Made by a program: the position numbers and the translations under genes
The notes under the pieces: model-generated
Databases searched by the model: none
Seen by the model: only the letters and a program-made list of their open reading frames with translations
Told to the model about the DNA's origin: nothing
Shown: positions 7,062 through 13,652 of the stretch, piece by piece
Layout of the letters: every line of letters starts with the position of its first letter
Position numbering within the stretch: the first letter of the stretch is position 1
Assembly (NCBI GenBank): GCA_946406585.1
Contig: CAMJLI010000022.1
Coordinates: 1 to 17,675 of the forward strand
Length of the DNA stretch: 17,675 nucleotides
Direction: 5' to 3'
Origin: an uncultured Prevotellaceae bacterium
GTDB lineage: Bacteria; Bacteroidota; Bacteroidia; Bacteroidales; Bacteroidaceae

Positions 7062-7522
7062 CACTCTGCCTTTTGTACATTCTTGTGCTCGAAGACATCC
7101 ATGATGAGTGTTTCTGCCACGCTTGCAATGACATAGTCGATGGCTGTAGTACCCATCACCTCCTCTATATGGCCCACTGCTCCCGGCAGCGTTGCAGCCT
7201 GAACGAGGTAATACACGTTTGAGCGCTTCTCCTTCTGTGTCTTTTCATCGATGGTGATGAACTGCAGTTTTGCCTTATACCAACGGTCGTCGCTGTCGTT
7301 CTCGCTGAAAAACACCTCCTTGTAAGCAGCTTTCTTTATGTCGGACACCTCATATTCTCCACTGATATAGGAAGACATCTCCTCGGTGATGGACGATTCC
7401 GCCTCGGTGAAGCTAAGGGCGTCTACTGTATATTGTTCTGTTACTTTCTTTTGCAATCCGTCGTCCATGGTCTTTTCGTAACGGATTTTTGTCTCAAACC
7501 AATCAGCTGTTCTTGATCTCAT
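7061..7522 (-). CDS. DUF4494 family protein
   Basis: 153 residues from ATG 7522 (MRSRTADWFETKIRYEK). An in-frame TTG two codons upstream is a less likely start. The sequence matches my memory of DUF4494, a small cytosolic Bacteroidetes family with a conserved N-terminal W-F-E-T-K-I-R-Y and a central block WYKAKLQFITIDEKTxKEK. The function is unknown; no signal peptide, membrane segment or catalytic motif is seen. It has its own promoter in the 141-nt gap behind lpxB and overlaps yggS at the stop codon, so the two probably act or are at least made together. The pairing with a PLP-handling protein is suggestive but does not assign a role. Confidence 0.88.
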   Translation of the reverse strand: MRSRTADWFETKIRYEKTMDDGLQKKVTEQYTVDALSFTEAESSITEEMSSYISGEYEVSDIKKAAYKEVFFSENDSDDRWYKAKLQFITIDEKTQKEKRSNVYYLVQAATLPGAVGHIEEVMGTTAIDYVIASVAETLIMDVFEHKNVQKAE

Positions 7523-7591
7523 AAACAATTTAAGTATTCAAAATTAATGATATATCCATCAGCAGATGCCGCATGGATTTTTACGGAGTTG

Positions 7592-7623
7592 CAAAGTTAA
7601 TGAGAAAAGGAAACAACACCAAA
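7592..7623 (-). promoter_or_regulatory. Promoter of the DUF4494-yggS unit
   Basis: On the minus strand TTTG (7620-7623), a 20-nt spacer and TAACTTTG (7592-7599) match the Bacteroidetes consensus at both elements. The predicted start near 7586 leaves a leader of about 60 nt. Confidence 0.85.
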
Positions 7624-7625
7624 TA

Positions 7626-7658
7626 TCTTGCAATGAAAAAAAACTCCACATTGCAAGA
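7626..7658. repeat. Perfect inverted repeat between lpxB and the DUF4494 promoter
   Basis: TCTTGCAATG (7626-7635) and CATTGCAAGA (7649-7658) are perfect complements, 10 bp, with a 13-nt A-rich (plus strand) loop. It lies just after the lpxB stop and 2 nt upstream of the -33 box of the next promoter. There is no T-run after the stem, so it may be a weak terminator or a protein-binding site. Confidence 0.6.
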
Positions 7659-7663
7659 ACCCA

Positions 7664-8809
7664 TTATCCTTGGCATAACCTAAGGGCACTCACCATCATC
7701 TGTGCGGCATTTCCCGGAGCATCTGGCTTGCCTATGGCCTTTTTCATTTCAGCATAACCGGCAAGCATTGTCTCACGCCCTTGATTTCCAGGCATGATGC
7801 TCTGCAACTCATCCATCATGCGTGTGGCGGTGAAATCATCAGCCACCAGTTCGGCAACCACCTCCTTGTTGGCTATGAGATTGACGAGCGACACCCATTT
7901 CACCTTTAGAAGATGCCGTTTCAGGAATCCCCACAAGGGAGCCATCGGAGTGGCATAGCACACCACTTGCGGCACGTTGAATAGTGCCGTCTCGAGCGTG
8001 GCCGTCCCACTGGTGACCAAAGCTGCTGTGGAATGAGCGAGAAGAGCGAAAGTGTCGTTGCGTATCAGCCTCACTTCCGACCCTTCTATAAAATCACAAT
8101 AATACTCGTCATCGATGGCAGGAGCCCCTGCCAGGACAAACTGATAGTCAGGGAAATGACTTGTAGCCTGCATCATGCGGGGCAGGTTATCCTTGATCTC
8201 CGTGCGCCTGCTGCCTGCGAGGAGAGCTATTTTGGGGCGCTCATCCAACTTGTGCCGCGAGCAGAATTGTAAGAACGTTTCATCGTTCTCTTTCAAGAAA
8301 AGCCTCACCTCATCGGCAGTAGGATTGCCTACGTAATGTATGGGATAGTCATGCTTCTGTTCATAGAAAGGCACCTCGAAAGGCAAGATGGAAAAAAGTT
8401 CATCGACATCCCTCTTTATGTTTTTTATGCGGTGTTCCTTCCACGCCCAGATCTTTGGCGCAATATAATAAAACACTTTCGCCAACTTATGTTCATGTAC
8501 AAAATGCGCAATATCAAGGTTAAAGCCAGGATAATCCACCAAAATCACCGCATCGGGCGCCCACTCTTGGATGTCGCGCTTGCATAAAGACATATTACGG
8601 AATATTGCAGGCAGATGAGCCATTACGGAGACGAAGCCCATGTATGCCGTATCGCGATAGTGCCTCACCATCGTGCCACCAACCTCTGCCATGCAGTCGC
8701 CTCCAAAGAAGCGAAACTGCGCATCTCTGTCATGATATTTCAAAGCTTTCATCAAGTGAGAGGCATGTAAGTCTCCACTTGCTTCACCCACAATAATGTA
8801 ATATTTCAT
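7664..8809 (-). CDS. lpxB: Lipid-A-disaccharide synthase
   Basis: 381 residues from the chosen ATG; E. coli LpxB has 382. The GT19 enzyme joins UDP-2,3-diacylglucosamine to lipid X, making the lipid A disaccharide at the inner membrane's cytosolic face. Signatures: the N-terminal MKYYIIVGEASGDLHAS loop, FGGDCM, a VDYPGFNLDIA segment holding the probable catalytic Asp, YYIAPKIWAWKEHRIKNIK, FEVPFY and HYVGNPTADE, and in the C-terminal half LLAGSRRTEI and VTSGTATLETAL. An ATG three codons upstream (8818) is less likely because homologues begin at MKYYIIVGE. It lies about 30 nt behind surE and probably shares its transcript. Confidence 0.96.
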   Translation of the reverse strand: MKYYIIVGEASGDLHASHLMKALKYHDRDAQFRFFGGDCMAEVGGTMVRHYRDTAYMGFVSVMAHLPAIFRNMSLCKRDIQEWAPDAVILVDYPGFNLDIAHFVHEHKLAKVFYYIAPKIWAWKEHRIKNIKRDVDELFSILPFEVPFYEQKHDYPIHYVGNPTADEVRLFLKENDETFLQFCSRHKLDERPKIALLAGSRRTEIKDNLPRMMQATSHFPDYQFVLAGAPAIDDEYYCDFIEGSEVRLIRNDTFALLAHSTAALVTSGTATLETALFNVPQVVCYATPMAPLWGFLKRHLLKVKWVSLVNLIANKEVVAELVADDFTATRMMDELQSIMPGNQGRETMLAGYAEMKKAIGKPDAPGNAAQMMVSALRLCQG

Positions 8810-8840
8810 AGGAACCAAACTTCAAGTCGCATGAATGTCA

Positions 8841-9611
8841 TCATTGCAGCCAATCCCAGTCAGCCATCATGCCGAGGGCCTCATAGTGAGTGACGTCCAC
8901 CCGCGTGGGAGTGATGGCCACATATCCGTTGCGCAATGCCCAGTTGTCGGTAGTGTCGTCTTCCGGCTCGTCATTGCGGTATTTCCCCACCATCCAATAA
9001 TAGTCATACCCCCGTGGGTGAGTCTGTTTCACGCACTCGTCGTACCACGTACCCTTTGCCATTCGGCACACACGCACCCCATGGAACTTCCCCTTTGGGA
9101 AATTCACGTTCAGGCACACGCCCAGGGGCAGTCCGTCGCGCAGCACCCTGCCTGTGATGCTCCTTACAAGAGGTCGGAGAGGCTCGAAGTCAGCATCTTC
9201 GCTGAAGTCGCATAGGGAAAATGCCACAGAAGGAACATACTTCATGCATCCCTCGAGGGCAATTCCCATTGTGCCGGAATAATGCACATTGACAGAGGCA
9301 TTGTCGCCATGATTGATGCCACCAATGATGATGTCCGGCTTCCTGCCGCCACACAACTGGCTCAGAGCCAATTTGAGGCAGTCGACCGGTGTGCCGTTGC
9401 ACGACCACACCTGCAGTCCGTCCTCCTCCCTTCGGAGCCTCAGCCTAAGATATTCAGTGGCAGAAAAGGCGGTGGCATACCCCGACCTGGGACCATCGGG
9501 TGCGCAAACGATGACTTCACCCAGGTCGCGCACCATGTCTATGAGAGAATTCACGCCCTTGGCTTGGAAGCCATCGTCGTTGGATATAAGTATGAGTTTT
9601 TGCGGCATCAT
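8841..9611 (-). CDS. surE: 5'/3'-nucleotidase SurE
   Basis: 256 residues, normal for the family. SurE is a metal-dependent cytosolic phosphatase acting on nucleoside 5'- and 3'-monophosphates and short polyphosphate. The metal-binding set is complete: D12 and D13 in ISNDDG, S43 in PDGPRSGYA and N100 in GGINHGDN. SGTMGIALEG and the later NVNFP motif also fit. The N-terminus has two adjacent Met codons (9611 and 9608), either of which could be used. It is the first gene of the minus-strand surE-lpxB unit, divergent from parA, and has a -7 element 15-22 nt before its ATG. Its neighbourhood with lpxB is conserved in Bacteroidetes as far as I recall. Confidence 0.96.
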   Translation of the reverse strand: MMPQKLILISNDDGFQAKGVNSLIDMVRDLGEVIVCAPDGPRSGYATAFSATEYLRLRLRREEDGLQVWSCNGTPVDCLKLALSQLCGGRKPDIIIGGINHGDNASVNVHYSGTMGIALEGCMKYVPSVAFSLCDFSEDADFEPLRPLVRSITGRVLRDGLPLGVCLNVNFPKGKFHGVRVCRMAKGTWYDECVKQTHPRGYDYYWMVGKYRNDEPEDDTTDNWALRNGYVAITPTRVDVTHYEALGMMADWDWLQ

Positions 9612-9625
9612 CTCTAATTTTACTG

Positions 9626-9633
9626 CAAAAGTA
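9626..9633 (-). promoter_or_regulatory. -7 element of the surE-lpxB unit
   Basis: TACTTTTG on the minus strand matches TAnnTTTG exactly, 14 nt before the surE ATG. No good -33 box is seen at the expected distance (only TTTA with a 17-nt spacer). Confidence 0.6.
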
Positions 9634-9674
9634 CTAAAAAAGGTTGAAAATAAATGTTTCTCGTATAAAATATG

Positions 9675-9682
9675 TACCTTTG
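9675..9682 (+). promoter_or_regulatory. -7 element of the parA-parB unit
   Basis: TACCTTTG matches TAnnTTTG exactly, 97 nt before the parA ATG, giving a leader of roughly 90 nt. No clear TTTG stands 19-21 nt upstream, so the promoter may need an activator or a relaxed -33. Confidence 0.6.
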
Positions 9683-9705
9683 CGGTCTAAAAGCACAATA
9701 AAGCA

Positions 9706-9735
9706 TGCCACACAAGCCCCAATGGGGACGTGGCA
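9706..9735 (+). promoter_or_regulatory. Hairpin in the parAB 5' leader
   Basis: TGCCAC (9706-9711) pairs with GTGGCA (9730-9735), and inside it CCCC (9717-9720) pairs with GGGG (9724-9727) over an AAT loop. The stems are separated by a small asymmetric internal loop. It lies wholly within the predicted leader, 45 nt before the start codon, with no T-run. Confidence 0.55.
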
Positions 9736-9779
9736 CGATTGTGGATAGTTGCATTATTGCAAAAACATAGAAGACAAAC

Positions 9780-10544
9780 ATGGGAAAGATAATAGCATTA
9801 GCCAATCAGAAAGGAGGCGTGGGCAAGACGACGACGACCATCAACCTGGCCGCATCGCTGGCCACCCTGGAGAAGTCGGTTCTCGTGATAGACGCCGACC
9901 CTCAAGCCAATGCCTCCAGCGGATTGGGCGTGGATGTGAACAACCTCGACTGTTCGCTCTACGAATGCCTGGTGGGCGAGGCCGATGTTCGCGAGGCCAT
10001 CTACACCACCGACATAGAGGGTCTCGACATCCTCCCCAGCCACATAGACTTGGTGGGAGCGGAGATAGAGATGCTCAACATCACCAACCGCGAGAAAGTG
10101 GTGAGCCGCCTGCTCGCCCCCATTCGCGGCGACTACGACTTCATACTTATAGACTGTTCACCATCCTTGGGACTGATAACAGTGAACTCGCTGACCGCAG
10201 CCGACTCGGTGATAATACCGGTGCAATGCGAGTATTTCGCCCTGGAAGGCATAGGAAAGTTGCTAAACACCGTCAAGATAATAAAGAGCAAGCTCAACCC
10301 GAGACTTGAAATCGAAGGGTTCCTGCTCACGATGTATGACGGCCGCCTGCGACTGGCCAACCAGATTTACGACGAAGTGAAACGCCACTTCCAGGAATTG
10401 GTCTTCAAGACCGTCATACAGCGCAACGTGAAATTGAGCGAGAGTCCGAGCCACGGCATCCCCGTGATACTCTATGACGCCGACAGCACAGGCAGCAAGA
10501 ACCACCTGGCACTGGCAAAGGAAATCATCAACAAGAACAGTTGA
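9780..10544 (+). CDS. parA: ParA/Soj family chromosome-partitioning ATPase
   Basis: 254 residues, typical of a chromosomal Soj/ParA without an N-terminal DNA-binding extension. The deviant Walker A box is KGGVGKTTT (K11 signature lysine, K16 and T17 nucleotide contacts); DADPQAN forms Walker A-prime and FILIDCSPSLG is Walker B. The ATPase dimerises with ATP on nucleoid DNA and, stimulated by ParB, moves or positions the origin region. It starts the plus-strand run and is followed at 52 nt by parB. I did not find a convincing parS palindrome within the window. Confidence 0.96.
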   Translation: MGKIIALANQKGGVGKTTTTINLAASLATLEKSVLVIDADPQANASSGLGVDVNNLDCSLYECLVGEADVREAIYTTDIEGLDILPSHIDLVGAEIEMLNITNREKVVSRLLAPIRGDYDFILIDCSPSLGLITVNSLTAADSVIIPVQCEYFALEGIGKLLNTVKIIKSKLNPRLEIEGFLLTMYDGRLRLANQIYDEVKRHFQELVFKTVIQRNVKLSESPSHGIPVILYDADSTGSKNHLALAKEIINKNS

Positions 10545-10596
10545 GCGGCAAAGCAGCCTTCAAGCAAGGCAGGAGCCAACAACAAACATTTGAACA

Positions 10597-11490
10597 ATGG
10601 CAGTAAAGAAGAAATACAGCACCTTGGGCAGAGGCCTCGACGCCCTCATCTCCACTGATGAAGTGCTGCCCCCTGGCGGCTCGACCATCAACGAGATACC
10701 CCTGAACGAGATAGAGGCCAACCCCAACCAGCCACGCAGGGAATTCGATGAAGGAAGCCTTCAGGAACTATCCAACAGCATACGGGAAATAGGCATCGTG
10801 CAGCCCATCACCGTGCGCCAGACAGGAGAGCGCAGGTACCAGATCGTTGCCGGCGAGCGTCGCTGGCGGGCATCGCAGATGGCAGGACTTGCCACCATAC
10901 CCGCCTACATACGCACCATCAATGATGAGAATGTGATGGAGATGGCCTTGGTGGAGAACATACAACGTGAAGACCTCAACGCCATAGACATTGCACTGGC
11001 CTACGCCCATCTGCTCGACCAAGAAGGCATGACCCAGGAGAAAGTGGCAGACCGCGTGGGCAAGAGCCGCGTGGCCGTGGCCAACTACCTGCGCCTGCTG
11101 AAGTTGCCGGCACAAGTGCAGATGGCCTTGCAGAAAAAGACCATCGACATGGGGCATGCCCGCGCCCTGCTGTCGCTGGAAAGCCCCTCGCAACAGCTGG
11201 AGGTGTTTGAGGAAATCCAGCGTGTGGGAGCATCCGTGCGCCAAGTGGAGGAGATGGTGAAGAAGTTGAAGAACGGCGAAGACGTGCTGAACAAGCGAAA
11301 GAAGCAAAGCACAGCCAACCACCTTGCAGAGGAGTTTGACATCCTGCGAGAGCAACTAACAAAATTTTTCCAGACAAAGATATCCCTGAACATCTCACAG
11401 AATGGCAAGGGCAAGATAAGCATCCCCTTCGCCAACGAGGAAGAACTGGAGCACATCATGCGTGTGTTCGACAACCTGAAACAAAACTGA
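10597..11490 (+). CDS. parB: ParB/Spo0J family chromosome-partitioning protein
   Basis: 297 residues. Domains in order: a short N-terminal segment beginning GRGLDALIS (ParA-interaction region), the ParB CTPase domain with NPNQPRREFDEGSLQEL, IVQPITVR and the G86-ERRWRA box, then ALVENIQREDLNAIDIALAY, the helix-turn-helix MTQEKVADRVGKSRVAVANYLRLL, and a C-terminal dimerisation part ending IMRVFDNLKQN. ParB loads on parS as a CTP-dependent sliding clamp and recruits ParA and SMC. The CTP-binding and HTH motifs look intact. The DUF5683 gene starts 8 nt after its stop. Confidence 0.96.
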   Translation: MAVKKKYSTLGRGLDALISTDEVLPPGGSTINEIPLNEIEANPNQPRREFDEGSLQELSNSIREIGIVQPITVRQTGERRYQIVAGERRWRASQMAGLATIPAYIRTINDENVMEMALVENIQREDLNAIDIALAYAHLLDQEGMTQEKVADRVGKSRVAVANYLRLLKLPAQVQMALQKKTIDMGHARALLSLESPSQQLEVFEEIQRVGASVRQVEEMVKKLKNGEDVLNKRKKQSTANHLAEEFDILREQLTKFFQTKISLNISQNGKGKISIPFANEEELEHIMRVFDNLKQN

Positions 11491-11498
11491 GAGAGGCC

Positions 11499-12227
11499 GT
11501 GAGCATACACCGACACATCCTCCACCGCCTCACCCTGGCCCTCACTGCCATCATCATGCAAGCACTGCCCTGCCACAGCCAGGACATTGCCGACAGCCTG
11601 AAGGTGATGGAAGAAGAGCCATTGGTGATGATGGACGACAGCATTTCAGCCATCGACACCATCCATTTCGAGCCATCCTCGAAAAAGGAAAAGATACGCA
11701 GGGACTGGAGCACATGGCGACCCGACCCCAAGCGCGCCCTTTGGCTGGCAATAGTGATACCAGGAGCAGGACAGATATACAACAGGAAATTCTGGAAACT
11801 GCCCATAGTATACGGAGGATTTGTGGGATGTGCCTACGCAATGCAATGGAACAACCAGATGTACAAAGACTACTCACAAGCCTTTCTCGACCTCTCGGAC
11901 AACAATCCTGCGACGCAAAGCTACAACCAGTTCCTGCACCTGGGAACAAAAATCGAAAACGAAAACGACAGCAAGGCTGAACGCTTTAGAAACCTTTTCA
12001 AGCGCCGCAAGGACTACTACCGACGCTACCGCGACCTTAGCTTCTTCATCATGGTGGGCGTATATGCCCTCTCGGTGATAGACGCCTACGTGGATGCGTC
12101 ACTCTCGGACTTCGACATCAGCAAGGACCTCACCTTGCGGGTGTCGCCTACAATGATAAACAACAGCAACGACCGCAACCCCATCCGATCCAATGCCCTG
12201 GGATTGCAGTGCAGCTTGAATTTTTAA
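11499..12227 (+). CDS. DUF5683 domain protein, membrane-associated, in the parAB-rel cluster
   Basis: 242 residues, starting at GTG 11499, 8 nt behind parB. The next Met (residue 20) would destroy the hydrophobic N-terminus, so GTG is preferred. The N-terminus reads as a signal peptide (cleavage near CHS-Q); no clear lipobox is seen. The family signature is around residues 70-115 (WSTWRPDPKRALWLAIVIPGAGQ, then IYNRKFWKLPIVYGG), with a second hydrophobic stretch around RDLSFFIMVGVYALSVIDAYVDA. The function is unknown; the position between parB and a wall lytic enzyme is, from memory, common in Bacteroidetes, and suggests an envelope protein tied to segregation or division. Confidence 0.86.
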   Translation: MSIHRHILHRLTLALTAIIMQALPCHSQDIADSLKVMEEEPLVMMDDSISAIDTIHFEPSSKKEKIRRDWSTWRPDPKRALWLAIVIPGAGQIYNRKFWKLPIVYGGFVGCAYAMQWNNQMYKDYSQAFLDLSDNNPATQSYNQFLHLGTKIENENDSKAERFRNLFKRRKDYYRRYRDLSFFIMVGVYALSVIDAYVDASLSDFDISKDLTLRVSPTMINNSNDRNPIRSNALGLQCSLNF

Positions 12228-12255
12228 TCGAAAGAAAACGGAACGACAACAAGAC

Positions 12256-13623
12256 ATGAAGAAAACGCCCCTGTACGTAATCACTCTACTGGCACTATGC
12301 CTACCCACCCTTCTGCATGCACAAATCGAAGAATTCGAAGAAATAATTTTCGGCGACGACGAGCAAAAGAGCGAAATAATCTATGCTCCAGAAGCCCTTT
12401 ACATCTCTGAAGTGGACAGCCTGCTGCAATTATTCCAAGTGCAGAAATATCTCACCATCGACGATGCCTGCGAACCAAGCGAGGAAAGCCCCTACTACAC
12501 CGACGAGCAACTGGCCGACCGACTCAGCCGCATGCCCACACGCATCGAAATGCCATACAACCCCATAGTGAGGAAATTCATCGACCGCTACGTCAACCGC
12601 ATGAGGAAGACCGTGAGCCTCATGCTTGGGTCGTCTAATTTCTACATGCCCATCTTCGAACAGGCATTGGAGTCGTACAACGTGCCCATCGAACTGAAAT
12701 ACCTGCCGGTGATAGAGTCGGCACTCAACCCCAAGGCCGTGTCGAGAGTGGGAGCCACAGGCCTGTGGCAGTTCATGCTTGCCACCGGCAAGCAATACGG
12801 ATTGCGCGTGAACTCACTTGTGGACGACCGGAGAGACCCCATCCGCTCCTCGTATGCAGCCGCACGCTACCTGCGCGACCTGTTCCGCATCTTCGGCGAC
12901 TGGACCTTGGCGATAGCAGCCTACAACTGCGGACCGGAGAATGTGAACAAAGCCATACGCCGCAGCGGAGGCAGCAGAGACTACTGGACCATCTACCCAT
13001 ATCTGCCGGCAGAGACACGAGGCTATGTGCCTGCATTTATAGCTGCCAACTACGTGATGACATACTACTGCGAGCACAACATCTGTCCGATGCTCACCAC
13101 ATTGCCCGAGCACACCGACACGGTGGTGGTGACACGCAACGTGTCGTTCAACACACTATCGAAATTCTGCGACATAGACATCAACCAACTGCGGGAACTG
13201 AACCCCCAATACCGTCGCGACCTCGTGAACGGTCTGTCGGAGCCGTCAACAATCAGGATGCCCATGGCGTCGATAAACAAGTTCGTTGACCAAGAAGACT
13301 CCATCATGACCTATGACGCCCTGCACACGGGCAACAGCCATGCCTACACCGCCGTGGAGGACACACACACGAAGAGCTCCAGCCGCAGTTCGTCGCGACG
13401 CTCAAGCAACACCTCTGCCAGCAACAACACTGCAAGCTCCAGCAACTCGGGCAAGAGCTATTTCCGAAGCAGCCGTTATGGCCGTGGACGAGGAACACAA
13501 CAAGCTGACAACAGCACCAGCAACTCACGTTACGGCAAGAGCAACAACAAATATGCCTCAGCCACCAGCAAAAGCAACAAATACACCTCGTCATCGGGGC
13601 GCGGCCGCAAGCGAAGAGGTTGA
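12256..13623 (+). CDS. MltD-like lytic transglycosylase with LysM-like segment and basic low-complexity tail
   Basis: 455 residues with a signal peptide (MKKTPLYVITLLALCLPTLLHA). The SLT domain covers about residues 95-270: catalytic E154 in LPVIESALNPKAVSRVGATGLWQFM, then DDRRDPIRSSYAAARYLRDL, TLAIAAYNCGPENVNKAI and ETRGYVPAFIAANYV. It should cleave the MurNAc-GlcNAc bond of peptidoglycan in the periplasm to form 1,6-anhydro ends. A LysM-like segment follows (TVVVTRNVSFNTLSKFC, then INQLRELNPQYRRDLV, about 290-350). Residues from about 370 to 455 are almost entirely Ser, Asn, Arg, Lys, Gly and Tyr, ending GRGRKRRG; this basic tail is odd for the family. It lies 28 nt behind the DUF5683 gene and 29 nt before rel. 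Confidence 0.93.
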   Translation: MKKTPLYVITLLALCLPTLLHAQIEEFEEIIFGDDEQKSEIIYAPEALYISEVDSLLQLFQVQKYLTIDDACEPSEESPYYTDEQLADRLSRMPTRIEMPYNPIVRKFIDRYVNRMRKTVSLMLGSSNFYMPIFEQALESYNVPIELKYLPVIESALNPKAVSRVGATGLWQFMLATGKQYGLRVNSLVDDRRDPIRSSYAAARYLRDLFRIFGDWTLAIAAYNCGPENVNKAIRRSGGSRDYWTIYPYLPAETRGYVPAFIAANYVMTYYCEHNICPMLTTLPEHTDTVVVTRNVSFNTLSKFCDIDINQLRELNPQYRRDLVNGLSEPSTIRMPMASINKFVDQEDSIMTYDALHTGNSHAYTAVEDTHTKSSSRSSSRRSSNTSASNNTASSSNSGKSYFRSSRYGRGRGTQQADNSTSNSRYGKSNNKYASATSKSNKYTSSSGRGRKRRG

Positions 13624-13652
13624 GGAGCCTACAAGACAACAACACTAAACAC

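Noticed and set aside
13620..13652. TTG start of rel overlapping the previous stop
   Set aside because: The ATG at 13653 gives a normal N-terminus; the extra 11 residues look like translated intergenic sequence.
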